DNA from: CBDAUN01 sp965200645
GTDB lineage: Bacteria > Pseudomonadota > Gammaproteobacteria > Arenicellales > JAJDZL01
Assembly: GCA_965200645.1 (NCBI GenBank)
Contig: CBDAUN010000003.1
Location: forward strand, 806,001-870,000
Length of the DNA stretch: 64,000 nucleotides
Reading direction: 5' to 3'
This document shows positions 27,071 to 36,517 of this stretch, piece after piece. Position 1 is the first letter of the stretch. The number at the start of each line of letters is the position of its first letter. The notes under the pieces were generated by a model. The model ran no database searches, was not told the DNA's origin, and worked only from the letters and a program-made list of their open reading frames with translations. Made by a program: the position numbers and the translations under genes.

Positions 27071-28114
27071 CTACTTAAAGATAAAGCCCCAGGGAGTTAA
27101 AAATCGAAAGACTCCAATCACCGCAATCCATACCAGCGTGACCGGAATAAAGACTTTCCAGCCTAGCCGCATAATCTGGTCGTATCGGTAGCGCGGAAAT
27201 GTTGCCCTGAACCAAAGAAAGCAAAAAATCAGTATTGATACTTTACCCAGCAACCAGAATATCGGTGGAATCCAGGTAAATGGAGCGACATCAAATGGTG
27301 CATACCAACCACCGAAAAACATGATGGCTGCTAAAACTGCAATCAGAATAATATTCGCATATTCGGCCAAGAAGAACACCATAAAGGCGATGCCTGAATA
27401 CTCAACGTGAAAGCCGGCTACAATTTCGGATTCTCCTTCCGCTACATCAAACGGTGCACGATTTGTTTCAGCGACACCTGAGATAAAGTAAACCAGAAAT
27501 AAGGGAAGTAGCGGCCACACATACCATTGATGCAGACCGCCAGACTGGGCTTCGACAATTTGCACCAAATTCAAACTCCCAGCGGCCATTAGCAAGCCCA
27601 CCAGCGCGAAACCCATGGCAATTTCGTACGCGACTATTTGTGCTGCAGACCGCATTGCACCTAAAAATGCGTACTTGGAATTCGATGCCCAGCCTGCAAC
27701 AATCACACCGTACACACCCAGCGACGTCAACGCTAATATGTAGAGTAAACCTGCATCCAGATTGGCCAACACAACTCCGTCAGCAAACGGTACTACTGCC
27801 CACGCCGCCAGTGCTGGTGTTACTGAAAGAACAGGGGCTGAAAGAAATAACGCTCTGTTCGCGTTAGAAGGAACAATGATTTCCTTGAACACGACTTTAA
27901 GAAGGTCAGCAAAGGGCTGAAGCAACCCCTTCGGCCCAACTCGGTTTGGACCTACTCGAACTTGGATATAACCAATTATCTTTCGTTCAGCGTAAGTGAG
28001 ATAGGCGATGGTAATCAATAGAGGAACCACTAGCAGGAGAATTTTGAATACATTCTCAAGCGCCACCTGCAAGGTTACCGGTAGGTCGGCCCAAATTGAA
28101 ATAATCCAGCTCAT
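27071..28114 (-). CDS. nuoH: NADH-quinone oxidoreductase subunit H
   Basis: This 347-residue, eight-span subunit forms the quinone chamber at the foot of the membrane arm. Visible motifs are AERKIIGYIQVRVGPNRVGP (about 44-63) and the loop with FDVAEGESEIVAGFHVEYSG (about 210). The start is the ATG giving MSWIISIW, overlapping the nuoG stop by one base (TGATG); an in-frame upstream extension falls inside nuoG and has no family support. Confidence 0.97.
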   Translation of the reverse strand: MSWIISIWADLPVTLQVALENVFKILLLVVPLLITIAYLTYAERKIIGYIQVRVGPNRVGPKGLLQPFADLLKVVFKEIIVPSNANRALFLSAPVLSVTPALAAWAVVPFADGVVLANLDAGLLYILALTSLGVYGVIVAGWASNSKYAFLGAMRSAAQIVAYEIAMGFALVGLLMAAGSLNLVQIVEAQSGGLHQWYVWPLLPLFLVYFISGVAETNRAPFDVAEGESEIVAGFHVEYSGIAFMVFFLAEYANIILIAVLAAIMFFGGWYAPFDVAPFTWIPPIFWLLGKVSILIFCFLWFRATFPRYRYDQIMRLGWKVFIPVTLVWIAVIGVFRFLTPWGFIFK

Positions 28115-30486
28115 CAGTGGGTATTCACGTAAATCGCGGTTCCGATTGGAGGGACTGCCACAACCCCACTGGCTAGATACAAACAACCAGCCGGAACGCG
28201 TGTATCAGACTTGGCTTGTGTGTGGGCATTGAATGTTTCGCCTTGCAGACGAATCTCACTGCCATTTTTCAACCCAAACCGAGCCATATCCTGTGGGTTT
28301 AAGTGTGCCTCACTACCGACCGAGTCCGCAGTTTGCTGTAATGCAGGGGCCCGTCGCACCACTGAATCACCTGTATAAATCCTATGTTCAGATATTAATT
28401 CCAAAGTATCAGGATCGATAGTGGATGTCTTATCCGTTCCCAATCCGTTAGCTTGCTGAAAAGTTTGGCCATTTTGCTCAACTGTTGGGGATGCTTCTTC
28501 TGACACTTCATCGATAGATACGAAATCAAAACCATCCAATTCCAAGAAGTTACCCAGCACCCTCAAAATTTTCCACCCCGGTCTTGCTTCACCGTATGGT
28601 TCCACAGCAGACGATGCCCACTGAATTTTGCCTTCGCAATTGACGAAGGTGCCGGAGTTTTCCGTAAATGGCGCAATTGGCAGTACCACATCAACGTAAT
28701 CAGGTACTTCTGAAAATGCCTGGAAACTCAGCACAAATTCAGCGGCATCCAGTGCTGTCTGTCCTGCAGTGCCATCCGCCATGTCAAGCGGCGGTTCTAC
28801 ATCAAACAACATATACCCACGCCTAGGGTTATTCATCATCTGCCAAGCATTCATACCGGTAGAATTGAGAACCTTACCATTCACCCCTCTGTGCGGTAAG
28901 CAGCCTGCAAGCCACCCTGCTGCACTGTTGGCAGGCGGTAACTCGCACAAGGCAGACTCGGAAATATTACCTATTGCATTGGCAAGTTGCCTAATTGCTC
29001 CATAGTCTGAATGCGACATGGCGGTCTGACCAAGTATCACCACACTTGCAAAGTCGTCTCGACACAGTGAGTCTGCAATCGCATTGATGGAAGCATTATC
29101 GTCGGAAGAGTCTGCCGACTTGGATACGATAGTCACCAAATCTTCTGGCAATTCCCGATTCCTTTTATCCGCAACCGCCTTTAAAACGGCCGCAAGCGTT
29201 GACAATAATTGAGTCGGCGGTACTGCTAAATTAGGTTTCGCTTCAAAGTTGTAGACATATTCGTACAAATTAATAGATGATATTGAAGCACCATTCTGCC
29301 AAGCTTTACGCAGTCGCAAGCCTAATAGAGGTTGTTCTTTTCTGATATTGGAGCCTACCAGCAGTACAGAATCAGCACGGGACAATTCTTCAATCGGAAT
29401 ACTCAGTCCTGGATAGAGTGAAGCGCTTTGGTCCGAACTGAAGTCTAACTGCCGCAGTCGGTGGTCGATGTTTTCGCAACCCAAACCACGTACCAACTTC
29501 TGCATCAAATAGAATTCCTCAAGTGTCGCATTCGGTGATACCAGTGCTCCTATGTTTTCTGCTCCGTGCAGATCAACCACTGCTCGGATTTCATCTCTAA
29601 CTTTAGTCAGTGCCGACTGCCAGTCGGTCTCAATCATGCCTGCTGAAGTTCGTATCATCGGTCGTCCCAACCGTTCGCCCCGAATCAGTGCTTCATAACT
29701 ATAACGGTCTCGGTCGGAAATCCAACATTCATTAATTTGTTCATTAACCCGCGGCAACACACGCTTTACTTCGCCTCGTAAAGTTTGAATATCAATGTTG
29801 GTGCCGACACAGTCGTGCGGACTAATTGAGTTGTGACTAATCATTTCCCATGAACGGGCAGTAAATCGATACGGTTTTGACGTCAGCGCTCCAACGGGAC
29901 AAAGGTCAATGACATTTCCGGAAACTTCGGACTCTACTTCGCCGTTGAAAAATGTATCAATCTTCAGATGCTCCGAGCGATGGGTGAGTCCGAGTTCCAT
30001 GACCCCCGCAACCTCTTCACCGAATCGCACGCAACGGGTGCAGTGAATGCATCGAGTCATTTCCGTTTCGATTAACGGACCAATGCTGTGGTCGGCAACT
30101 ACACGCTTTTTTTCCATAAACCTTGAAGCATCACCACCATAGCCAAGTGCTTGATCCTGCAGCGGACATTCACCACCTTGATCGCAGATTGGACAATCCA
30201 GCGGGTGGTTGATCAATAAAAATTCCAATGTGTCCTTTTGCGCATCGACAGCAACTGTGGAATTGGTCGAAATCTTCATTCCATCTGCTACTGGCGTTGC
30301 ACAGGCCACCAACGGCTTGGGGGCTCTTTCAACTTCTACCAAGCACATACGGCAATTTGCAGCTACTGAAAGTTTTTCGTGATAGCAGAATCGCGGTATA
30401 TAGATACCGGCACTATCGGCTACTTCGATAATCATTTGACCCGGCTTGGCCTGAAGTTCCCGTCCGTCAATTTCGATGGTCAACAT
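28114..30486 (-). CDS. nuoG: NADH-quinone oxidoreductase subunit G
   Basis: The 790-residue largest subunit of the peripheral arm has an N-terminal ferredoxin-like [2Fe-2S] domain (Cys in FCYHEKL and ANCRMC, about 34-48), a His/Cys-liganded cluster region (DCPICDQGGECPLQD, about 97-111), a CIHCTRC motif (about 147) and a molybdopterin-oxidoreductase-like domain without cofactor. The C-terminal third is the least conserved. It is 25 bases from nuoF and coupled to nuoH. Confidence 0.96.
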   Translation of the reverse strand: MLTIEIDGRELQAKPGQMIIEVADSAGIYIPRFCYHEKLSVAANCRMCLVEVERAPKPLVACATPVADGMKISTNSTVAVDAQKDTLEFLLINHPLDCPICDQGGECPLQDQALGYGGDASRFMEKKRVVADHSIGPLIETEMTRCIHCTRCVRFGEEVAGVMELGLTHRSEHLKIDTFFNGEVESEVSGNVIDLCPVGALTSKPYRFTARSWEMISHNSISPHDCVGTNIDIQTLRGEVKRVLPRVNEQINECWISDRDRYSYEALIRGERLGRPMIRTSAGMIETDWQSALTKVRDEIRAVVDLHGAENIGALVSPNATLEEFYLMQKLVRGLGCENIDHRLRQLDFSSDQSASLYPGLSIPIEELSRADSVLLVGSNIRKEQPLLGLRLRKAWQNGASISSINLYEYVYNFEAKPNLAVPPTQLLSTLAAVLKAVADKRNRELPEDLVTIVSKSADSSDDNASINAIADSLCRDDFASVVILGQTAMSHSDYGAIRQLANAIGNISESALCELPPANSAAGWLAGCLPHRGVNGKVLNSTGMNAWQMMNNPRRGYMLFDVEPPLDMADGTAGQTALDAAEFVLSFQAFSEVPDYVDVVLPIAPFTENSGTFVNCEGKIQWASSAVEPYGEARPGWKILRVLGNFLELDGFDFVSIDEVSEEASPTVEQNGQTFQQANGLGTDKTSTIDPDTLELISEHRIYTGDSVVRRAPALQQTADSVGSEAHLNPQDMARFGLKNGSEIRLQGETFNAHTQAKSDTRVPAGCLYLASGVVAVPPIGTAIYVNTH

Positions 30487-30511
30487 GAATACGTTCCTTT
30501 AGATCCTTGCC

Positions 30512-31786
30512 TTAGGCTGCCAAACTGGGTGCTCGAATCATGGCTTCGAATTCCGACCCAAAATGTTTGATGAAACTTTGAACCGGCCAAGCAGCAGCAT
30601 CACCGAGGGCACAAATGGTTCGACCTTCTATCCGATTGGCGATATCAACCAGCATGTCGACATCTCCGGGTCGCCCCCTACCGGTTCGAATTCGTCTAAT
30701 TGTGCGATATAGCCAGCCGGTACCTTCACGGCACGGCGTACATTGTCCACAGGACTCTTCCCAATAAAAATATGCTATTCGTTCAAGCATTTCCACCATA
30801 CAAACCGATTCATCCATGATAATGACCGATCCAGCACCCAACATAGAACCTGCCGCCTGTAACGAGTCATAATCCATATTGGCTTCCAAGATGGCTTGTG
30901 CAGGTACGACGGGAACGGAAGACCCACCCGGAATCACAGCCTTTAACTTACGACCGCCCAGCATTCCACCGGCCATTTCGAGCAGATCCTTAAATGAAGT
31001 TCCAAGTGGCACCTCGTAGTTACCTGGCTTGTTGATGTGTCCGGATACGGAAAATATTTTTGTCCCAGCATTGTTTTTTGGTCCGAGCGATACAAACCAC
31101 TCAGCACCTTCGCGCAGGATTCTCGGTACTGAAGCAAGTGTTTCAGTATTGTTGATGGTAGTCGGTCGACCGAACGCACCAAATTGTGCCGGAAATGGCG
31201 GCTTATACCGCGGCCTGCCGCTCTTTCCTTCCAGAGACTCGAGTAACCCAGTCTCTTCGCCGCATATATACGCCCCAGCTCCGAGATGATCATGAATATC
31301 AAAATCAATCCCGCTGCCTTGAATATTCTGGCCCAACAATCCAGCAGCACGAGCATCTGCCAATGCCTGTTCAAATCGCTCATACGGTTCAATAAACTCG
31401 CCACGCAGATAGTTGTAGCCAATGGTTGCTCCCATGGCATATCCACCTATAGCCATCCCTTCAATTAGGGCATGTGGGTTATAGCGAATTATGTCTCGGT
31501 CCTTAAAGGTTCCGGGTTCCCCTTCGTCGGAATTACACACGAGGTACTTTTGCCCTGGAGCATCTTTCGGCATAAAACTCCACTTCAGACCAGTAGGAAA
31601 ACCAGCGCCACCACGACCACGTAAGCCTGATGCCTTTACTTCGTCTACAATGTCCGCTGGCGGCGTCTTTTCCTTTAGAATTTTTCGCCAGGCCTCATAG
31701 CCGCCAGTGCTTTCGTATGCTGCCAGGGTCCATGGCGACTTTAACCCTTCCGGCGGTAAACAGACCCGTACTTCTTCAGCAGCCAT
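30512..31786 (-). CDS. nuoF: NADH-quinone oxidoreductase subunit F
   Basis: The 424-residue subunit binds NADH, FMN and a [4Fe-4S] cluster. The glycine-rich GRGGAGFPTGLKW (about 56-68) binds NADH, the GAGAYICGEETGLLESLEG stretch (about 170) binds FMN, and ESCGQCTPCREG (about 345) holds the cluster. Electrons enter complex I here. It lies 9 bases after nuoE. Confidence 0.97.
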   Translation of the reverse strand: MAAEEVRVCLPPEGLKSPWTLAAYESTGGYEAWRKILKEKTPPADIVDEVKASGLRGRGGAGFPTGLKWSFMPKDAPGQKYLVCNSDEGEPGTFKDRDIIRYNPHALIEGMAIGGYAMGATIGYNYLRGEFIEPYERFEQALADARAAGLLGQNIQGSGIDFDIHDHLGAGAYICGEETGLLESLEGKSGRPRYKPPFPAQFGAFGRPTTINNTETLASVPRILREGAEWFVSLGPKNNAGTKIFSVSGHINKPGNYEVPLGTSFKDLLEMAGGMLGGRKLKAVIPGGSSVPVVPAQAILEANMDYDSLQAAGSMLGAGSVIIMDESVCMVEMLERIAYFYWEESCGQCTPCREGTGWLYRTIRRIRTGRGRPGDVDMLVDIANRIEGRTICALGDAAAWPVQSFIKHFGSEFEAMIRAPSLAA

Positions 31787-31795
31787 AACTAGTTC

Positions 31796-32266
31796 TCATT
31801 TAAGCGCTTGCAAAATCCCATCGATGGACTCGGTTGTAAGATTTTCGTGATATTCCTTGCCAATCAATGCGGCTGGTGCACCACCGCACGCCGCCAGGCA
31901 CTCAACCTCCTGTAACGTGAAGCGTCCATCACTTGTAGTTTCACCGAAACCGATCCCTAATGACGCAAACAAGTGATCGCGAATTTGCTTGGATCCACGC
32001 AACATGCAACTGATATTGGTGCACACAGAAATTTTATGCCGCCCAATGGGTTGCCGATCGTACATCGTGTAAAAGGTGGCAACTTCAGCAACCTTGATCG
32101 GCTCGATACCAAGAATTGTGGCAATGTATTCCATCGTCTCCTTACTCACCCAGCCAAGTTCCTCCTGAGCGATTCGTAGCGCAGCCATCACCGCCGCTCG
32201 AGCGTGACCTTCCGGATACTTCGCGACTTCGCTTTGAATTTCTGCGTGGGCTGCTGGTGACAGCAT
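31796..32266 (-). CDS. nuoE: NADH-quinone oxidoreductase subunit E
   Basis: The 156-residue thioredoxin-like protein binds the off-path [2Fe-2S] cluster N1a. Ligands are the Cys pair in CTNISCMLRG (about 82-87) and the pair in ECLAACGG (about 123-127). Its ATG overlaps the nuoD stop by one base. Confidence 0.97.
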   Translation of the reverse strand: MLSPAAHAEIQSEVAKYPEGHARAAVMAALRIAQEELGWVSKETMEYIATILGIEPIKVAEVATFYTMYDRQPIGRHKISVCTNISCMLRGSKQIRDHLFASLGIGFGETTSDGRFTLQEVECLAACGGAPAALIGKEYHENLTTESIDGILQALK

Positions 32267-33519
32267 TATCGATCTATTTCCCCAAAGACAATGTCCTGCG
32301 TTCCAATGATTGCCACAACATCGGCCAGCATGTGTCCCTTTGACATGGCATTGAGAGATGACAAATGTGCGAAACCCGGCGCTCGAATCTTTAGTCGATA
32401 AGGCTTATTTGCACCATCGGATATCAGATATATACCAAACTCTCCCTTCGGTGCCTCAACTGCTGCATAAACTTCACCTTCTCTTACGCAATACCCTTCG
32501 GTAAATAACTTGAAATGATGGATCAATGACTCCATGTCGCGCTTCATGGTTTCCCGCCGCGGCGCAATCAATTTCGCATCTTCGATCATTACCGGACCGG
32601 GGTTGTTTCGCAACCACTCAATACATTGGCGAATTATTGCATTTGACTGACGCATTTCCTCTACACGACACAAATATCGGTCATAACAGTCTCCATGCGT
32701 CCCAACCGGAATGTCAAAATCCACCTTGTCATACACTGCGTACGGTTGCTTCTTGCGCAGGTCCCACTCTATGCCCGACCCGCGGATCATCGGACCGGTA
32801 AATCCCCACTGCAGTGCTTGCTCTGGTGAAACCACACCGATCCCTACGGTACGTTGCTTCCAAATCCGATTGTCGGTCAATAAAGTTTCGTAGTCATCCA
32901 CTCGGCCCGGAAATCGTTCCGTAAAGGCCCAAATGAAATCCAGCAAATCGCCTTCTCGATCTTTGTTACGGCGTGCCAGATCACTGTCTGAACGACGCGT
33001 CGATTCGTACTTCGGCATCGCGTCCGGAAGATCTCTATAGACTCCTCCCGGTCGATAATAGGTTGCATGCATGCGAGCTCCCGATACCGCTTCATAGCAG
33101 TCAAACAAGTCTTCTCGCTCTCTAAAGCAGTACAGAAACATTGACATAGCGCCGACATCAAGACCATGCGCTCCAAGCCAAAGAAGATGATTGAGCAAAC
33201 GGGTAATCTCATCAAACATCACTCGAATGTACTGCGCACGAATCGGAACTTGAACACCGAGCAACTTTTCGATAGCCATCACATAGGCATGCTCGTTGCA
33301 CATCATCGAGACATAGTCGAGCCGGTCCATATAGCCAATACTTTGGTTATATGGCTTGGATTCGGCGAGTTTTTCTGTAGCCCGATGCAATAGCCCAATG
33401 TGTGGGTCGAGACGCTCAACCACTTCACCATCCATTTCCATCACCAATCTCAGCACTCCATGCGCCGCCGGGTGCTGTGGGCCGAAGTTCATGGTGTAGT
33501 TACGAATCTCTGTGACCAA
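32266..33519 (-). CDS. nuoD: NADH-quinone oxidoreductase subunit D
   Basis: The 417-residue subunit forms the quinone-reduction site with NuoB. The conserved N-terminal NYTMNFGPQHPAAHG has the quinone-contacting His, and the C-terminal end is FGEIDR. I chose the TTG giving MVTEIRNYT: it yields the standard 417-residue length and has AGAGG 6 bases upstream, within the end of nuoC (20-base overlap). A longer reading through nuoC lacks family support. Confidence 0.95.
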   Translation of the reverse strand: MVTEIRNYTMNFGPQHPAAHGVLRLVMEMDGEVVERLDPHIGLLHRATEKLAESKPYNQSIGYMDRLDYVSMMCNEHAYVMAIEKLLGVQVPIRAQYIRVMFDEITRLLNHLLWLGAHGLDVGAMSMFLYCFREREDLFDCYEAVSGARMHATYYRPGGVYRDLPDAMPKYESTRRSDSDLARRNKDREGDLLDFIWAFTERFPGRVDDYETLLTDNRIWKQRTVGIGVVSPEQALQWGFTGPMIRGSGIEWDLRKKQPYAVYDKVDFDIPVGTHGDCYDRYLCRVEEMRQSNAIIRQCIEWLRNNPGPVMIEDAKLIAPRRETMKRDMESLIHHFKLFTEGYCVREGEVYAAVEAPKGEFGIYLISDGANKPYRLKIRAPGFAHLSSLNAMSKGHMLADVVAIIGTQDIVFGEIDR

Positions 33520-34111
33520 AGTCGTCCTCTCTGATGGTGCGCGGCACCAAAGTTCGTGGTTCAATGCTGACCGGTTCGTAGACTACTCGACCCTTATCCT
33601 TGTCATATCGCATTTCAACATAACCAGACAGCGGAAAGTCCTTGCGAAATGGATGACCGACGAATCCATAGTCAGTCAAAATTCGTCGCAAATCCGGATG
33701 ATTTTCAAAAACTATTCCGAACAGGTCAAACGTCTCTCGCTCAAACCAATCCGCACCTTCCCAAATATCGCAAACTGATTCGGCTAAAGGCATTTCGGGA
33801 TCCAAAAATACTTTGACTCGAATTCGGTGATTATGCTGCACAGAAAGAAGGTGATAGGCCAGTGCAAATCGAGGAAGATTTCTCGGTCCGCCATATTCAG
33901 CCTCTTTTCTAAAAGTAGAATAATCTATCCCACAGACGTCGATCAGTTGATCAAATGCGGTGTTCGCGTCGTCTCTCAGCTTAAGGCAAGTCTCATGGAG
34001 ATAGTTGCGGTCCACTTCGATGGTGAGTTCGTTGTAATCGACAACGCTGGACTTAATCCAATCACCAAAAAGATCACGAACGAGGTGATTCAATTCGGCT
34101 ACAGAAGCCAT
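33500..34111 (-). CDS. nuoC: NADH-quinone oxidoreductase subunit C
   Basis: The 203-residue peripheral-arm subunit has the family motif WFERETFDLFGI (about 127-138) followed by HPDLRRILTDYGF and HPFRKDFPLSG. It is separate from NuoD, unlike the fused NuoCD of E. coli. It sits 7 bases after nuoB and overlaps the nuoD start. Confidence 0.97.
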   Translation of the reverse strand: MASVAELNHLVRDLFGDWIKSSVVDYNELTIEVDRNYLHETCLKLRDDANTAFDQLIDVCGIDYSTFRKEAEYGGPRNLPRFALAYHLLSVQHNHRIRVKVFLDPEMPLAESVCDIWEGADWFERETFDLFGIVFENHPDLRRILTDYGFVGHPFRKDFPLSGYVEMRYDKDKGRVVYEPVSIEPRTLVPRTIREDDFGHRDS

Positions 34112-34118
34112 TTCTCAC

Positions 34119-34595
34119 CTACTTGGCAATCGTGTTGGTCTTGCGAATCTTACGTTGCAACTGAATGATTCCGTAGACCAGTGCCTCCGCGGTTGGTGGA
34201 CAACCCGGAACATATACATCGACCGGCACAATTCGGTCGCAGCCTCGTACAACCGAGTATGAGTAGTGATAGTAGCCACCTCCGTTGGCACACGATCCCA
34301 TTGAAATCACCCATCTTGGCTCCGCCATTTGATCGTAGACTTTGCGTAGAGCAGGTGCCATTTTGTTAACCAGGGTGCCCGCCACAATCATGACATCCGA
34401 TTGTCTGGGACTCGGTCGAAAAATCACGCCAAACCGATCAAGATCGTAACGTGAGGCTCCAGCATGCATCATTTCGACCCCACAACATGCCAAACCAAAT
34501 GTCATTGGCCACATGGAACCTGTTCTGGCCCAATTGACCAACTTGTCAATCGATGTCGTAACCACACCCTGTTCTAAGATTCCTTCAATCGACAT
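34119..34595 (-). CDS. nuoB: NADH-quinone oxidoreductase subunit B
   Basis: The 158-residue subunit carries the terminal [4Fe-4S] cluster N2 that reduces quinone. Ligands are the tandem Cys pair in GLACCGVEMMH (about 36-37), the Cys in GSCANGGG (about 101) and the Cys in VPGCPPTAEAL (about 131). It lies 3 bases after nuoA. Confidence 0.97.
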   Translation of the reverse strand: MSIEGILEQGVVTTSIDKLVNWARTGSMWPMTFGLACCGVEMMHAGASRYDLDRFGVIFRPSPRQSDVMIVAGTLVNKMAPALRKVYDQMAEPRWVISMGSCANGGGYYHYSYSVVRGCDRIVPVDVYVPGCPPTAEALVYGIIQLQRKIRKTNTIAK

Positions 34596-34598
34596 TAC

Positions 34599-34955
34599 TC
34601 ACTCCCACTCCAAAGCACCCTTCATCCACTCATAAATAAATCCGACGACCAGCACTGCGAGAAACAGCATCATGGCAAGAAACCCAAACATTCCAATCTC
34701 TTCCAAGGCAACGGCCCAGGGGAAAAGAAATGCTATTTCCAAGTCAAAAATTATAAAGAGGATGGCTACCAAATAGTATCGGACGTCGAACTTCATGCGA
34801 CTGTCCTCGAACGCGTCAAAGCCGCATTCGTAGGGCGAAAGCTTTTCTGCATCAGGTTTATTGGACCCGAACAACTTTCCAGCACACATTAGTGACACTC
34901 CCATGACGGCAGCTACACACAGAAAAATGAGAACTGGAACGTATTCGCTAAGCAT
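34599..34955 (-). CDS. nuoA: NADH-quinone oxidoreductase subunit A
   Basis: The 118-residue three-span membrane protein has the conserved KLSPYECGFDAFEDSR loop (about 39-54) that caps the quinone entrance and the EIAFLFPWAV segment (about 73-82). It is the first gene of the complex I operon, 55 bases downstream of tRNA-Leu. The intervening AT-rich sequence may carry a promoter, but no clean boxes are visible. Confidence 0.96.
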   Translation of the reverse strand: MLSEYVPVLIFLCVAAVMGVSLMCAGKLFGSNKPDAEKLSPYECGFDAFEDSRMKFDVRYYLVAILFIIFDLEIAFLFPWAVALEEIGMFGFLAMMLFLAVLVVGFIYEWMKGALEWE

Positions 34956-35010
34956 CGTTAAACTATACTGAAAAACAAGTTAATTTTGTCGATTATATTT
35001 TTTGTCTGAA

Positions 35011-35095
35011 TGGTGCCGAAGGCCGGACTCGAACCGGCACGGCGCTAGCCACCGCCCCCTCAAGACGGCGTGTCTACCAATTCCACCACTTCGGC
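35011..35095 (-). tRNA. leuU: tRNA-Leu (anticodon GAG)
   Basis: Read on the minus strand, GCCGAAG pairs with CTTCGGC to form the acceptor stem, with a genome-encoded CCA after the discriminator A. The anticodon stem CCGTC/GGCGG closes the loop TTGAGGG, giving anticodon GAG. The D arm has AATTGGTAGAC, the T arm GGTTCGAGTCC, and a long variable arm is present, as expected for a class II leucine tRNA. It lies 13 bases after secG, the same position as leuU in E. coli. Confidence 0.97.
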
Positions 35096-35108
35096 ATTGC
35101 TATTTTTG

Positions 35109-35465
35109 CTATTGCTGAACCTTGGGTAATTCATCAGCTTCGGATTCTTGAGTGACTACCGGCAAACTATCGTCCGTTTCTTGCACCTGAGTTTCCAAAA
35201 CTGACTCCGTGACACTTTGTACTGTTCGATCACCCGTGTATATATAGGCCAACCCCAATGCCGTGCCAAAAAATAATGTAGCCAATACGGCAGTGATTCG
35301 AGTAAGAAAGTTCGCTGAGCCCCTACTCCCAAAAACTGACTGCGAACCTCCGCCAAAAACCGCACCCAGATCGGATCCTCGACCACGCTGCAACAGGATC
35401 AAAACCACCATTGCTATAGCAAGGAGAAAAAAACCTCCAAGCAAAATTTGTCTCAATAATTCCAT
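35109..35465 (-). CDS. secG: Protein translocase subunit SecG
   Basis: This 118-residue inner-membrane protein is the small accessory subunit of SecYEG. It has two membrane spans (about 4-22 and 52-72) separated by the conserved GRGSDLGAVFGGG segment, and an acidic C-terminal tail rich in Glu and Gln that is not part of the core. It is 4 bases after tpiA and just before tRNA-Leu. Confidence 0.94.
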   Translation of the reverse strand: MELLRQILLGGFFLLAIAMVVLILLQRGRGSDLGAVFGGGSQSVFGSRGSANFLTRITAVLATLFFGTALGLAYIYTGDRTVQSVTESVLETQVQETDDSLPVVTQESEADELPKVQQ

Positions 35466-35469
35466 TAAA

Positions 35470-36261
35470 TTAACCGGCCCTTTTCTCGGTAGCCTTGAAA
35501 ATTGTTAAAAACTCATCTGCTCTCAACGAAGCACCGCCAACCAAACACCCGTCAACGTCAGGCAAACTGAGAATCTCAGCAGCGTTTGCGCCATTTACAC
35601 TACCGCCATACAAAATCCGGCAGAATTCCGCCGCCTGCGGATTCTCAGCATTCAGACGCTCCCGAATCCAACCATGCACTTGTTGGACTTGCTCAACTGT
35701 GGCTACGTTACCTGTTCCAATTGCCCAAACTGGCTCGTAAGCAATAACCATATTGTACAGGTTGATTGCCCGTTCACCCTCAATGTTCGCATTCAATTGT
35801 CGTTCAATCACCTCTCGAGTCATTTCGGACTCGCGTTCCTCAAGCGTCTCACCCACGCAAACTATTGGCGTAATCTCGTGTTCCTGTAAAATTCTTGCCT
35901 TTCGTGCAACCAATTCGTCTGTTTCATTCATTTGGTGCCTGCGCTCGGAATGCCCAACAATCGCATAGCTACAGCCGAATTCAGTCAGCATCTCAGCAGA
36001 AACTTCTCCGGTATACGCCCCATTTGTATGTTCGCTGACATTTTGCACACCAATGGCCAATTCAACTAAAGATTGACTACTATGTTGAAGCTCATCCTTG
36101 CTACGAATTGCCTCACTTAAGTGAACAAATGGTGGACACACAGCGACTTCTGCAGCAATTTGCTTCTCCCCTATTCCTATACCCACTGCGGATACTAGTG
36201 ATCTGGTACTGGTAACAGTACCATTCATTTTCCAGTTACCAACGATTAGTGGTCTGCGCAT
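35470..36261 (-). CDS. tpiA: Triosephosphate isomerase
   Basis: The 263-residue TIM-barrel enzyme interconverts dihydroxyacetone phosphate and glyceraldehyde 3-phosphate. Visible catalytic residues are Lys in GNWKMNG (about 11), His in GHSERR (about 103) and Glu in AYEPVWAIGTG (about 175), with the phosphate-binding GGSVNGANA near residue 217. It is the first gene of the tpiA-secG-tRNA-Leu cluster, divergent from the phosphatase gene across 256 bases. Confidence 0.97.
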   Translation of the reverse strand: MRRPLIVGNWKMNGTVTSTRSLVSAVGIGIGEKQIAAEVAVCPPFVHLSEAIRSKDELQHSSQSLVELAIGVQNVSEHTNGAYTGEVSAEMLTEFGCSYAIVGHSERRHQMNETDELVARKARILQEHEITPIVCVGETLEERESEMTREVIERQLNANIEGERAINLYNMVIAYEPVWAIGTGNVATVEQVQQVHGWIRERLNAENPQAAEFCRILYGGSVNGANAAEILSLPDVDGCLVGGASLRADEFLTIFKATEKRAG

Positions 36262-36337
36262 GAATATTGCTCAATTTTGTAGTTTGTTTGAACTCAATCG
36301 GTCGCTATGCTTCTGCGAGAATTTGCCAAATCGATAT

Positions 36338-36360
36338 TATATTGGTGAAACACCAATATA
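36338..36360. promoter_or_regulatory. Perfect 10-bp inverted repeat in the tpiA/ppx divergent region
   Basis: TATATTGGTG and CACCAATATA are exact inverted arms around AAA. The element lies 77 bases upstream of tpiA and about 160 upstream of the phosphatase gene. No T-run follows on either strand, so it looks more like a dimeric regulator's operator than a terminator. The regulator is unknown. Confidence 0.45.
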
Positions 36361-36517
36361 GAATTTGAATTGAAATCGAAATGTTTGAGTAAATTGCGGC
36401 TTTACGAAGACGTTAGCAGCCAACGGCACAGAAATTGGAACCAACTCACATAGACCGGAATACTACATTGCTCGATTATTCCCCTATTCGGCCTTTAATA
36501 CGTTAAAGTTTTTCAAC

